A stretch of DNA of 38,347 bases, taken from NCBI GenBank assembly GCA_017512175.1, contig JAFWHA010000009.1:1-38347 (forward strand). The letters run 5' to 3'. The notes under the pieces were generated by a model. That model was not told the origin of the DNA and did no database searches. It saw only the letters and a list, made by a program, of their open reading frames with translations. Shown here piece after piece: positions 15,061 through 23,904 of this stretch; within the stretch, counting starts at the first letter, position 1, and every line of letters begins with the position of its first letter. Both the position numbers and the translations under genes were made by a program. This DNA is from Candidatus Saccharimonadota bacterium (GTDB lineage: Bacteria; Patescibacteriota; Saccharimonadia; Saccharimonadales; Saccharimonadaceae).

Positions 15061-15089
15061 AATCCCTCAGCGTAGCTGGGGGATTTTTT
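15061..15089 (+). terminator. Intrinsic terminator
   Basis: AATCCC-t-CAGC-gta-GCTG-g-GGGATT followed by TTTT, 13 nt after the stop at 15047. Confidence 0.85.
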
Positions 15090-15125
15090 GTGACTTTTTT
15101 ATTAGCCGTAATAAATATTTTTTGC

Positions 15126-15131
15126 TAAAAT
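15126..15131 (+). promoter_or_regulatory. −10 box of ABC transporter gene (leaderless)
   Basis: Extended TGCTAAAAT, 6 nt before the ATG at 15138. Confidence 0.55.
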
Positions 15132-15137
15132 TATAAT

Positions 15138-17420
15138 ATGTTAAAGATTAAGAATGTATCTAAAATTTACAGATCCGACGAAGTGGAGCTAAAGGCGCTA
15201 GATAGTGTTTCGGTCAATCTTAGAGACAACGAATTTGTTTCTATACTTGGTCCAAGCGGCTCTGGCAAAACTACCTTACTTAATATAATTGGTGGTCTTG
15301 ACCACTACACTAGTGGTGACATCATCATCGATGGGACCAGCACTAAAGATTATACTGATCGCGACTGGGATTCTTACAGAAACCATCGCGTAGGATTCGT
15401 TTTTCAAAATTATAATTTAATTCAACATCAGAGTGTTCTTGCAAATGTCGAGCTCGCGCTTACCCTGTCTGGTGTTTCGGCCTCAGAACGCAGAGCACGT
15501 GCAAAGAATGTGCTAAAAGAAGTTGGACTAGAAAAGCATATGAATAAGCGCCCGAATCAGCTTTCTGGCGGACAAATGCAGCGCGTGGCTATTGCGAGGG
15601 CATTAGTGAATAATCCAGATATCGTACTTGCAGACGAGCCGACTGGATCTCTTGACTCGAAAACCAGTACTCAGATTATGGAGCTTCTTATGAAGGTTGC
15701 TAAAGACAAACTGGTAGTGATGGTGACACATAACCCAGAATTGGCTAAAAAATATTCTACGCGCATCATCAATGTTAAAGATGGTCGCATTGTCAGCGAT
15801 ACGAATCCGTTTAACGGTAAAGAGGAAAAGCTGTCGGAGAAAAAACATAAATACACTTCAATGGGTATCGGTACTGCACTATCTCTCTCTAAAAATAATC
15901 TTTTGACGAAATGCGGACGGACAATTCTTGTCGCGATTGCTGGAAGTATCGGCATCATTGGAATTGCCTTGGTACTAGCTTTAGCCAGTGGGGTTAATAA
16001 GATTACAGATAAGTCTATGGAGCTAGGCTCGATAGTTTCGCCAATTACCATCCAGAAATCATACCTAGAAAATGGAATATTCAGTGAGCTATCCAATTTG
16101 GGAACGAGCACTACTGATAACAGCCAAAATGCAGTGCTTGCGATTGATGATCTTACTAACAATTCTATTATCACTAAACAAAACCATGTAAAACACAATG
16201 ACACTGCAGCTCTGAAAAAATACATTGATAGTCATGCGTCTGAGATGAAAAGTTTCACTGAATCCGTTAATTACGACTATGACATTGATTTTATCGTTTT
16301 CGATAAAGATAAGCTCGGTAACACTATGAAGATTAGTCCCATAGAAAAGATTGTGTATAACTCTACTAGTAGTTCTAGTACAGGTCTTGGACTGGAGGAT
16401 GTTGGCACTACGGAAATATCTGAATATGACATCCTGAGAAATTCTTTCAAAGAAATAGTTTCTACTAAAGCATACGACGTAGTGTCTGGGCATCTTCCAG
16501 AAAATAGTAACGAATTACTGCTTGTAGTTAACGAAAATGGTAGTTTGCCACTCAGTACTGCGTACGCACTAAACCTTGTAGATCGCTCAGAACTCCGTCA
16601 ATATATTGAAGAAATAAATGCAGGTGCGTCGCACCAGTTCTCTAATGTTTCTCTTAATTATAATGACATTATCGGCAAGACATATCGGGTAAATATCACT
16701 CCGGGCGACAACTATGATAATGGCTACGAATTAGCTGTGGTAGGCATTGCTAAAATCAAAAATGAAGCCGACGAAAGCGGCTATATCGGTTACACTCCAG
16801 AATTGGAAGAAAAGATTGTCATGGCTAACGACCAATATGATTTAGCATCTCCTGCGACCATCAATATTATCGCAAAGAGCCCTACCGACAAAGCTAAAGT
16901 GACAGAATTCTTAGATAACTACAATAATCAAGTAAACAATGAGTCGGAAAAAATCCATTATATAGATCAAACTAAAGTCATAGCCGACATTCTAAAAGAC
17001 ATCGTGAACGCAGTTTCTACCGTTTTGATTGGTTTTATCGCTATTTCGTTAGTAGTGTCTAGTATCATGATTGGTATTATTACTTATATTTCCGTCCTTG
17101 AGCGCACCAAAGAAATCGGTATCCTGAGAGCAATCGGCGCTAGCAAACGCGACGTAGCGCGTGTCTTTCGTGCAGAAACTATCATTGAGGGATTCTTTGC
17201 TGGAGTCTTAGGAGTGTTCGTATCTTGGCTATTATGCCTACTAATCAATTTCGTTATCTCTATATTTAGTCCGGACTTTGGTGGCGATATTGCTGATTTT
17301 AGCATCGTGGCCGCACTTATATTAATACTAGTTAGCGTACTTCTGACAGTGTTAGCTGGAGCAATTCCTGCAAAACGGGCTAGTCGGAAAGATCCTGTTG
17401 AAGCTCTTCGTAGTGAATAA
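15138..17420 (+). CDS. MacB-type ABC transporter, fused ATPase-permease
   Basis: A 760-residue fusion. The ATPase (1-~225) has Walker [10 protein letters not shown] (~38-46), Q-loop FVFQNYNLI, signature [14 protein letters not shown] and Walker [14 protein letters not shown] first TM segment (~263-285) leads to a large extracellular region (~290-620) and three further TM segments (~625-655, ~685-715, ~725-750) with the FtsX-like permease pattern ([19 protein letters not shown]; ending [14 protein letters not shown]). This is the mechanotransmission type of transporter (MacB, LolCD, YtrF), which moves or extracts substrates on the outer side without classical import. Fused ATPase-permeases of this length are common in Gram-positive-like cells. 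The substrate is unknown. Confidence 0.92.
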   Translation: MLKIKNVSKIYRSDEVELKALDSVSVNLRDNEFVSILGPSGSGKTTLLNIIGGLDHYTSGDIIIDGTSTKDYTDRDWDSYRNHRVGFVFQNYNLIQHQSVLANVELALTLSGVSASERRARAKNVLKEVGLEKHMNKRPNQLSGGQMQRVAIARALVNNPDIVLADEPTGSLDSKTSTQIMELLMKVAKDKLVVMVTHNPELAKKYSTRIINVKDGRIVSDTNPFNGKEEKLSEKKHKYTSMGIGTALSLSKNNLLTKCGRTILVAIAGSIGIIGIALVLALASGVNKITDKSMELGSIVSPITIQKSYLENGIFSELSNLGTSTTDNSQNAVLAIDDLTNNSIITKQNHVKHNDTAALKKYIDSHASEMKSFTESVNYDYDIDFIVFDKDKLGNTMKISPIEKIVYNSTSSSSTGLGLEDVGTTEISEYDILRNSFKEIVSTKAYDVVSGHLPENSNELLLVVNENGSLPLSTAYALNLVDRSELRQYIEEINAGASHQFSNVSLNYNDIIGKTYRVNITPGDNYDNGYELAVVGIAKIKNEADESGYIGYTPELEEKIVMANDQYDLASPATINIIAKSPTDKAKVTEFLDNYNNQVNNESEKIHYIDQTKVIADILKDIVNAVSTVLIGFIAISLVVSSIMIGIITYISVLERTKEIGILRAIGASKRDVARVFRAETIIEGFFAGVLGVFVSWLLCLLINFVISIFSPDFGGDIADFSIVAALILILVSVLLTVLAGAIPAKRASRKDPVEALRSE

Positions 17421-17429
17421 CAAACTAAA

Positions 17430-17516
17430 TGGTGGGCGAAGAGGGAATCGAACCCTCACGGTATTGCTACCACTAGATTTTGAGTCTGGCGCGTCTACCA
17501 ATTCCGCCATTCGCCC
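17430..17516 (-). tRNA. tRNA-Leu (CAA)
   Basis: On the minus strand the acceptor GGGCGAA pairs with TTCGCCC, discriminator A, and CCA is encoded (17430-17432). The anticodon loop is CTCAAAA with anticodon CAA, reading UUG. A long variable arm (GTGGTAGCAATACC) is typical of the type II leucine tRNA; the T arm is GAGGGTTCGATTCCCTC. Confidence 0.95.
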
Positions 17517-17527
17517 AAGTTACAAGA

Positions 17528-17556
17528 ATTATATCATACATTGACAGAATAAGCAA
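17528..17556 (-). promoter_or_regulatory. Promoter of tRNA-Leu
   Basis: On the minus strand TTGCTT (17556-17551), 17-nt spacer, TATAAT (17533-17528), 11 nt before the first tRNA base. It overlaps the divergent promoter at 17541-17569. Confidence 0.75.
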
Positions 17557-17569
17557 TTTATGCTATAAT
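17541..17569 (+). promoter_or_regulatory. Consensus promoter upstream of the sortase gene
   Basis: TTGACA, 17-nt spacer, TATAAT with a TGC extension. After 6 nt comes ATG TAG (17576-17581), a start codon followed at once by a stop. The transcript probably continues into the sortase gene 94 nt further on. Confidence 0.75.
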
Positions 17570-17657
17570 TAGATAATGTAGTGGGCGGTCTGTGGCTCAG
17601 AAAAATAATCTTAAGAAAACCACAAAAAGTAAACACCAAAAACTAAACTATTCATGC

Positions 17658-17663
17658 TATAAT
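17658..17663 (+). promoter_or_regulatory. −10 box of the sortase gene (leaderless)
   Basis: Extended TGCTATAAT, 6 nt before the ATG at 17670; a second promoter after the consensus one at 17541. Confidence 0.65.
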
Positions 17664-17669
17664 TAATCT

Positions 17670-19103
17670 ATGGATTCCAAAGACGGTGGGCAGACTTTTA
17701 GCGCCACGAATGATTCCGCAAATACTTCTGAAGACCGCCAGCGTCAAACTGCGGCAGAAATTGCAAGACGCAAGGTTTTGGCGGCTTATGATTCTAATGC
17801 TGACAAAATTAAAAAATCTCCTGCCATCTCCAGAACTTATAATACTGCTAATCAGGATTTTTCCGCTACACAGGCATCTAGTTTTTCCTCAACAGCATCT
17901 AATTCGTCAAGTCAGCCTATTTTCAGTGGAAATACTACCAGTGCGATCAGTGGAAATACTACCAGTGCGATCAGTGGAAATACTACCAGTGCAAATTACA
18001 AAAGTACTCCTATAAACACTAATGTTACCGCCCAAAAGGACAATGCTGAGGCTTGGAAAAAATATCATTCAGCTTGGCAGAATTATTATCAAAAGTATTA
18101 CAGCGAATATTACGCTAAAGCAGCAAAAGATTACATCGAAACGGAGAAATTAAAAGCCGAAAGGAAACGCCACGACGAAGAAATGAAGTTGGCCGCTGCG
18201 GGTCTAGTCGGAGATAAACCGGTAGTTACAGAAGTAAACCCGAAAAAGCAGAAGTTCATTACTGGTACTAACGAAGCGAATGCTCCCACTATCGAAGAAG
18301 AACAGGGGATTATGGACTCTTTGCGTCAAAAAATCCGAGAAAAGGCCGTCAAACAGGCTAAACATTCTAGAAAAGCTAAGCGACTTATTCCGCTTATTGC
18401 GGGAGCCATAGCGATTTTGTTGGTACTGTTTCTACAATATAACCGCTTGATTTTTGCGCCAATTATGGCGTATGTTTCTCCTGGAAATACGGAAGATAGT
18501 GGTATTACTGCGCTCGATCCTACTGTAACGACAGCAGTCGGACCTGATAGTCGTTTGATAATTCCGAAACTTAATGTTGATGTGCCAATTAATTTCGGAA
18601 TTTCAAATGACGAAGACAGTATTAACGCTGCTATGGAAAATGGCGTTGCGCAATTTTCGATTCCGGGCGCCTCCGCTATGCCAGGAGAAATTGGTAACCT
18701 AGTTATTACTGGACACTCCGCTGGGGATATCTATAGTAATAACCAATATAAATTCATTTTCTCTGGCCTAGAACGTTTAAGCGTAGGAGATTTGCTCTAT
18801 ATTGACTATCAAGGTGTGCGCTATACTTATTCTGTAACGAAATTTGAAACAGTAGAGCCAGACAATGTCGCTGTATTAGTATACGACACCGATAAGCCAA
18901 TGCTAACATTAATTACCTGCACCCCGCTAGGAACAGCGCGCTATCGTCTCTTGGTTTCCGCCGAACAAATTAACCCTGTTCCAAGTGGAGTAACCCAGAG
19001 CGATTACAAAGAAGATGCATCTGAAATTGAAGTTACAGAAGTAATGCCGAAAAATGAGCCGACATTCTTTGAGCGAATCTGGAATTTCCTGACCGGAAGT
19101 TAA
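17670..19103 (+). CDS. Sortase with long cytoplasmic N-terminal region
   Basis: A 477-residue protein. Residues 1-~235 are polar and low-complexity (Ser/Thr/Asn, then a Lys/Glu/Tyr-rich helix), including SGNTTSAI three times. One TM segment lies at ~242-262, followed by the sortase beta-barrel (~285-445). The catalytic triad is visible: His349 in VITGHSAGD, Cys417 in TLITCTP and Arg426 in TARYRLLV. Sortases cleave a C-terminal sorting signal and join the protein to the cell wall or to pilin subunits. No LPXTG-like signal was found in the surface proteins in this window. The extended N-terminus is unusual; typical sortases have ~200-250 residues. Confidence 0.9.
   Translation: MDSKDGGQTFSATNDSANTSEDRQRQTAAEIARRKVLAAYDSNADKIKKSPAISRTYNTANQDFSATQASSFSSTASNSSSQPIFSGNTTSAISGNTTSAISGNTTSANYKSTPINTNVTAQKDNAEAWKKYHSAWQNYYQKYYSEYYAKAAKDYIETEKLKAERKRHDEEMKLAAAGLVGDKPVVTEVNPKKQKFITGTNEANAPTIEEEQGIMDSLRQKIREKAVKQAKHSRKAKRLIPLIAGAIAILLVLFLQYNRLIFAPIMAYVSPGNTEDSGITALDPTVTTAVGPDSRLIIPKLNVDVPINFGISNDEDSINAAMENGVAQFSIPGASAMPGEIGNLVITGHSAGDIYSNNQYKFIFSGLERLSVGDLLYIDYQGVRYTYSVTKFETVEPDNVAVLVYDTDKPMLTLITCTPLGTARYRLLVSAEQINPVPSGVTQSDYKEDASEIEVTEVMPKNEPTFFERIWNFLTGS
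17924..17993 (+). repeat. 24-bp tandem repeat, three units
   Basis: Units 17924-17947 and 17948-17971 are identical; the third differs at its end. Each encodes SGNTTSAI. Being in frame, changes in copy number would lengthen or shorten the sortase N-terminal region by 8 residues. Confidence 0.95.
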
Positions 19104-19106
19104 AGA

Positions 19107-20585
19107 TTATTCTATGATTTTCTCTCTGAAGATATTTGTTTTGCCATCGACGGTTAAATCGTAATATAGCCATTTGTTGTTTCTGGAAATAACCGCGCTA
19201 GAGTCTGTTTTGGCTAGTTCGCGAAGGTTTTGGCCGTCAAAATCTAATACGCTAAGCTTGCCATCGACTATATTGCCAAGCAAATAATCGCTTACAATAA
19301 ATACCATGTCACTTCCTAATGTATATTGTGAGAGCTTACTAAGTTCAGCATCAAACATTGCGACTTCGGCGCCATTTCTAGCCATCATTAATTGCTCATC
19401 GGACCAAACTGTTAAAGCATCGGGAACGCTAGTTAATTTTTCTTCTAAAATCAGCTCCATGTCCGCCAATCCTTGTCTAGTACTGTTTGGATATTCTCCA
19501 CGATAGACTAAAAGTGAGTTATCAAGTGCTATCATGAGATATTTTTTTCCAAGATATTCCGACAGGGCAACCTGCATTCTTCTGTCGCTCTTGGCACCAG
19601 CTACGAAAACATCCTCAGCGGAATCTTGATAAATCATTATAGCCTTGATTGGGGTATCGCTAGAAATACCATCAGACTCACTTTCTGTACTCTCTTTCAG
19701 AAGAAAAGCCTGCTCTTTCGCATAATCTTTAAAAGTATAGTTGCCGACGTATGCCAAAGTTGTGCCATCATTATAAAAATCATCTACTGAACTTGCAAGA
19801 ATTCCAGAAACAGTTTTGCCATTAACGGTAATAATCCTAAGATTATTATTTTCCAGAGTAACTAATCTGTCGCCTGCTCCAGTTAAAAATCGCACTTTTG
19901 AAAAATCCAAGCCAAATTCTTGCGTAACATTGAAGCTTTCACTAGGATTTTTTAGATTAACGAGTATCCATTCGTTCTTGTCGCTGTTTTTTGTGCGCAT
20001 CAGAACTTTTTCATTATTGTCATTCCAAAATATTTCTCGCACGACATTTGAGCCAAGAGCTTCTTCTAGATTTAGCTTCGTTTCTGAAATGTCATCTGAA
20101 GCAATATCTAATAACGTCCAATATCTATCCCCAGCTATATTATATAGTGCACGCGAGCCATCTTCGGAGAAACTCATATTTTCTATTTGATTATCATATT
20201 CTCTAACTTTCTCCATCGTGCGGTCTTTAAGAAAAAGTCTTGGATATTCAATTTTTAGGAGCCAGCCCGACTCAGCCGTAATTTCTTTACTCCAAGTGTC
20301 GTAACCTTCTTTCGAGAGTTTAAGATTATGATTACCAGCCGACAACATCTTGCTCATATTGGTATGAGCTAGCATTACCTCATCATCTATTTCGACTGTC
20401 GCACCAGATGGTATTGATCTGACTTGCAATAGTCCTGACTGCGCTAAGTCTCCATCTTTATTAACATTGTAACCCATCGCTACGAAAGTCAAGACAATCA
20501 CCGCAGCCACTACCACAATCGTCATTATGATTTCTGTGACAATTAATTTGATAGTTCTAATACGCTTTTTGCGCTCTCTATCCAT
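19107..20585 (-). CDS. PEGA-domain membrane-anchored protein with propeller-like repeat region
   Basis: A 492-residue protein with one N-terminal TM segment (~13-37) and the rest extracytoplasmic. Residues ~50-115 form a PEGA domain (LLQVRSIPSGATVEIDD ... KLSKEGYDTWSKEI), a small surface-associated beta domain. The remaining part has repeating beta-rich units such as NMSFSEDGSRALYNIAGD and SSAVISRNNKWLYYD, like WD40/TolB-type propeller blades. The role is probably in envelope binding; the ligand is unknown. Its stop faces the sortase stop with 3 bp between. Confidence 0.8.
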   Translation of the reverse strand: MDRERKKRIRTIKLIVTEIIMTIVVVAAVIVLTFVAMGYNVNKDGDLAQSGLLQVRSIPSGATVEIDDEVMLAHTNMSKMLSAGNHNLKLSKEGYDTWSKEITAESGWLLKIEYPRLFLKDRTMEKVREYDNQIENMSFSEDGSRALYNIAGDRYWTLLDIASDDISETKLNLEEALGSNVVREIFWNDNNEKVLMRTKNSDKNEWILVNLKNPSESFNVTQEFGLDFSKVRFLTGAGDRLVTLENNNLRIITVNGKTVSGILASSVDDFYNDGTTLAYVGNYTFKDYAKEQAFLLKESTESESDGISSDTPIKAIMIYQDSAEDVFVAGAKSDRRMQVALSEYLGKKYLMIALDNSLLVYRGEYPNSTRQGLADMELILEEKLTSVPDALTVWSDEQLMMARNGAEVAMFDAELSKLSQYTLGSDMVFIVSDYLLGNIVDGKLSVLDFDGQNLRELAKTDSSAVISRNNKWLYYDLTVDGKTNIFREKIIE

Positions 20586-20592
20586 GCTTAAT

Positions 20593-20598
20593 ATTTTA
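20593..20598 (-). promoter_or_regulatory. −10 box of PEGA protein gene (leaderless)
   Basis: TAAAAT on the minus strand, 7 nt before the ATG at 20585. Confidence 0.5.
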
Positions 20599-20695
20599 CC
20601 ATATTCTCTAAAAAATAAATTTAAAAAAGATATTGCTTTTTCATATAAATTTAAGTTATAATAAGAATAACCTGAATGTGTGGAGGTAATTATAA

Positions 20696-22276
20696 GTGAC
20701 TAAAATTCAGATTACAGATGACACTGATACGAAAAAAGCGGCTAAAGAAGTGGCCCAGAAATCTAGTGCCCGCAAAACCTCTAAATCTACTAAAAAGATA
20801 TCTGTAGATACTACTGTTGCTGAGCCAAAATCAGTCAAGAAAATTAAGATTGAAGACGATAAGATTGAAGCTAAGAATAGTAAAAAGGTATCTACGGAAA
20901 AGAAATCTGCTAAAAAAGTTACTGCTTCTAAGAAATCTAAAAGAAATGTCAAAGTAGAGAAGACTACTACTAAAACTTCTGAAATTAGAGTTAGAAAGAA
21001 AAAATCTGCTAAAAGTTCTACTGAGAAATCTGAAAAATCTAAGAAATCTTCCTTTACTAGAAGCACTCCACCAGTTTCTGTAGCTGCTACTCATAGTAGT
21101 GTCCAGAGATCTACGGCTCTTTCTCGCCGTTACGTAAAGAGGCCGCTCAATGAGTCTATTGCACCGGAAAAGTCAGAAGTTATAAAAATAGCTGAAGCAC
21201 CGAAGCCGGTAGAAACTGTTGAGGCGCCGAAGCCAGTAGAGATAAAAGAGACACCGAAACCAGTAGAAGTTATTGATGTACCGAAACCAGTAGAAGTGGA
21301 AGAAACGCCAAAGCCGGTAAAGATTGAGGAGGCGCCAAAACCAGTAGAGATAAAAGAGACACCAAAACCAGTAGAAATTGAGGAGGCACCAAAGCCTACA
21401 ATTGTCGAGCCTGAGGCTGGTAATGGTGTAGCCGTTCAAACTGAGGTAAGTATACCAGTAACGACAAGGAAAGATTCGGAGCCGGAAGTCGAGAAAAAGT
21501 CTCTTTCTAGGGCAGAAGCTAAAAAAGAACGTCAAGCTGCAAAACAGGCTAAAATTCAATCTCGTTTAGAAGAAAAACGAGCGCGTGCAGAAGCAGAAGC
21601 TAAGAAGCAGGCGGAGATTGCCAAGAAAAAAGCTGAAGCCAAGCAACGAAAAAATGAGGCTGCCAAGAAGAAGGCAGAGGCGAGAAGAGAAGCTGCTAAT
21701 AAGAAACAGTCAGCTTTAAGATTCGCGGCTAGATCCACTTCCAAGCTTTCCGCTGTTATCTCTACCGAAAATGCCGCAGGAGAAGCGGAAATGCATCGAG
21801 AATTCCGCAAAAAGAAGAAAGGTAGTCGCATAGCATTAGCTCTGCTTTGTTCAGCGATTACGGTTGGAGCTTTGGTCGCTTATGTCCATTTCAATATGCC
21901 AGATATCTCCGTGAAAGTCGCAGCGATGCAGACTGGAATTGATGCTTCATATCCGGATATTATTCCGCGTGGATATTCACTCAAAAACGTTTCTTCGGAC
22001 AAAGATGGTGAGATTTCGATGACTTTCGAAAATACCGATGGCAATACTTTTGTCTTGACGGAAGAAAAGACTACTTGGGATAGCAATGCGCTGCTTACGA
22101 ATTACGTCAAGAAAGTTATGTCATCCGAATTTTCTACAATGCGTGAACAAGGTGTGACAATTTATTCCGAAGGAGATTCTGCTACGTGGGTGAGTAATGG
22201 CATTTTTTACAAAATTAAATCTTATGGCAAGAATCTAACAAAAGAACAAATTCGAAACCTCGCTACTTCCGTTTAG
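20696..22276 (+). CDS. Lysine-rich PKP-repeat membrane protein
   Basis: A 526-residue protein with GTG start, 9 nt after GGAGG (20682-20686). Residues 1-~150 are Lys/Ser/Thr-rich and unstructured; ~167-238 are eight 9-residue units of the form EAPKPVEIK; ~265-345 form a charged coiled coil (AEAKKQAEIAKKKAEAKQR). One TM segment (~380-400) is followed by a ~125-residue extracellular domain ending SNGIFYKI ... LTKEQIRNLATSV, which resembles DUF4367-like domains. The Pro-Lys repeats recall TonB-type spacers that span distance, here on the cytoplasmic side. The function is unknown. Confidence 0.75.
   Translation: MTKIQITDDTDTKKAAKEVAQKSSARKTSKSTKKISVDTTVAEPKSVKKIKIEDDKIEAKNSKKVSTEKKSAKKVTASKKSKRNVKVEKTTTKTSEIRVRKKKSAKSSTEKSEKSKKSSFTRSTPPVSVAATHSSVQRSTALSRRYVKRPLNESIAPEKSEVIKIAEAPKPVETVEAPKPVEIKETPKPVEVIDVPKPVEVEETPKPVKIEEAPKPVEIKETPKPVEIEEAPKPTIVEPEAGNGVAVQTEVSIPVTTRKDSEPEVEKKSLSRAEAKKERQAAKQAKIQSRLEEKRARAEAEAKKQAEIAKKKAEAKQRKNEAAKKKAEARREAANKKQSALRFAARSTSKLSAVISTENAAGEAEMHREFRKKKKGSRIALALLCSAITVGALVAYVHFNMPDISVKVAAMQTGIDASYPDIIPRGYSLKNVSSDKDGEISMTFENTDGNTFVLTEEKTTWDSNALLTNYVKKVMSSEFSTMREQGVTIYSEGDSATWVSNGIFYKIKSYGKNLTKEQIRNLATSV
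21194..21409 (+). repeat. 27-bp tandem repeat, eight units (PKP repeat)
   Basis: Eight 9-residue units with core PKPVE, third positions diverged, encoded in the preceding gene. The divergence indicates an old, selected protein repeat, not a recent slippage product. Confidence 0.9.
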
Positions 22277-22319
22277 AAATTTTGGGACTGATATTTTTGC
22301 ATTTTGCTTAGTAATTTAG

Positions 22320-22325
22320 TATAAT
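22320..22325 (+). promoter_or_regulatory. −10 box of gltX (leaderless)
   Basis: TATAAT, 7 nt before the ATG at 22333. Confidence 0.65.
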
Positions 22326-22332
22326 TACCCCT

Positions 22333-23874
22333 ATGAATATTACTCGTTTTGCTCCAAGCCCCACTGGATATATCCATATTGGAAATGTTAGGAGCGCAAT
22401 TTATCCATATTTAATTGCTAGGCAAGACAATGGGACCTTCATCTTGCGCATAGAAGATACGGACCAAGCCCGCTATGTAGCTGGTGCTACCGATTTGATT
22501 GTTGAAACTCTGAAGTGGCTCGGACTAGATTGGAATGAAGGCATCGAAGTGGGTGGAGAACACGGCCCTTATTACCAATCCGAACGTCGCGATATTTATC
22601 ATGCTTACGCTAGAAAATTAATCGAGGCAGGCAGAGCTTATCCAGATGACACGTCTAAGGAAAAGATTGATGAGTACAGAAAGTCTGACAACGAAAAGAA
22701 AATTCCATATCTTTATCGAAACCACCGTCCAAAGGCTGCAGAGCTTGCTGGAACTAGCGAGGCTATTGCTTGGGAGCCAGGAGTGCCACTACGCTTCAAA
22801 TCTATTCCAAAAAGATATAGCTGGCACGATGAAGTAATGGGTGACCTTAGTGCAGGTGAAGAAGTGATAGATGATATCATATTGATAAAGGCTGATGGAT
22901 TGCCAACTTATAATTTCGCTCATATCGTAGATGATTTTGAGATGAAAGTAACTCACATCGTGCGTGGGGTAGAATATCTTTCTAGCATGCCGAATTATCT
23001 CAATATCTACGAAGCTTTAAAAATTGAACATCCAAAATTCGTCTCGCTGCCACACGTGCTAGCTACCACTGGCAACAAGAAACTATCTAAGCGTGATGGT
23101 GCTAAATCGGTAATAGATTACAAAGATGAGGGAATTTTGCCTGAAGCTATGCTAAACTATCTTGCTTGTCTTGGCTGGAATGATGGAACGGAGCAAGAAA
23201 TTTACTCTATGCAAGATTTACTAAAAGCTTTCAGTGTGGAAAGAATTCAAAATTCCGGAGCGCGTTTTGATGAGGTAAAATTACTCTGGCAGAATGGCCA
23301 ATGGATTAGAAAAATCGCCGACGAAAAGGGAATTGATGTCCTCTATGAGCGAACTATATCTAAAGATGCGGCAAGCCTAGCTGCGCATGAGGCTAATCCA
23401 GAAAGGGATAGTTTAATCAACTTCTGGCCAGAAGAAGCGATGGACTATCCAGAAGAATACCGCAAGAAAGTTCTAGCTATCATCTATGACCGTCTAAAGG
23501 TGTTGTCAGATTTGAAGCTTTACACAACATATTTCTTCACTGACCCAAAGATAGATTTGGAGATGCTAAGCGGAAACAAGTTTTTGAAAAAACTTTCGGA
23601 AACAGAGCAAAGTGAGCTTTTAAATACTATAATCGAAAAATTATCTGATATTTCTCAAGATGATTGGACGGCAGACAATTTGCAATCCGCTTTAAACGTA
23701 TTACTTGAAGAAACTGGCAAAAAGCCTGCGGAGCTATTCAGCTTAATTCGTATCGCGTTGTCTTATGCACCGTTCTCGCCAGCTTTGCATCTTACAATGG
23801 AAGTGCTTGGTAAAGATGCCACACTCTCCCGTTTGAACAGTACTCGTTCTGCTATTGTAAATGATTTGAATTAA
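22333..23874 (+). CDS. gltX: Glutamyl-tRNA synthetase
   Basis: A 513-residue class I synthetase that attaches glutamate to tRNA-Glu. The HIGH-type motif is PSPTGYIHIGN (residues ~8-18), followed by LRIEDTD, TYNFAHIVDD and HIVRGVEYLSS, and the KMSKS-type motif is KLSKR (residues 250-254). The C-terminal anticodon-binding domain is present and the length is normal (~470-500). The N-terminus begins directly at the catalytic domain. It lies 4 kb upstream of a tRNA-Glu (CTC) gene. Charging may extend to tRNA-Gln if an amidotransferase is present, which cannot be judged here. Confidence 0.96.
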   Translation: MNITRFAPSPTGYIHIGNVRSAIYPYLIARQDNGTFILRIEDTDQARYVAGATDLIVETLKWLGLDWNEGIEVGGEHGPYYQSERRDIYHAYARKLIEAGRAYPDDTSKEKIDEYRKSDNEKKIPYLYRNHRPKAAELAGTSEAIAWEPGVPLRFKSIPKRYSWHDEVMGDLSAGEEVIDDIILIKADGLPTYNFAHIVDDFEMKVTHIVRGVEYLSSMPNYLNIYEALKIEHPKFVSLPHVLATTGNKKLSKRDGAKSVIDYKDEGILPEAMLNYLACLGWNDGTEQEIYSMQDLLKAFSVERIQNSGARFDEVKLLWQNGQWIRKIADEKGIDVLYERTISKDAASLAAHEANPERDSLINFWPEEAMDYPEEYRKKVLAIIYDRLKVLSDLKLYTTYFFTDPKIDLEMLSGNKFLKKLSETEQSELLNTIIEKLSDISQDDWTADNLQSALNVLLEETGKKPAELFSLIRIALSYAPFSPALHLTMEVLGKDATLSRLNSTRSAIVNDLN

Positions 23875-23892
23875 TTTTTAACATAACCATGA

Positions 23893-23898
23893 TATAAT
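23893..23898 (+). promoter_or_regulatory. −10 box of DUF3048 gene (leaderless)
   Basis: TATAAT, 6 nt before the ATG at 23905. Confidence 0.65.
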
Positions 23899-23904
23899 AG
23901 TTTC

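Noticed and set aside
17576-17648. Small reading frame from GTG 17582 (about 21 residues)
   Set aside because: No ribosome-binding site, unusual composition, and it ends before the second promoter; the start-stop explanation fits the sequence better.
20707-21094. Long reading frames antisense to the lysine-rich protein
   Set aside because: They mirror a biased codon pattern, consist of Phe/Leu/Ser runs and have no start signals; they are shadows.
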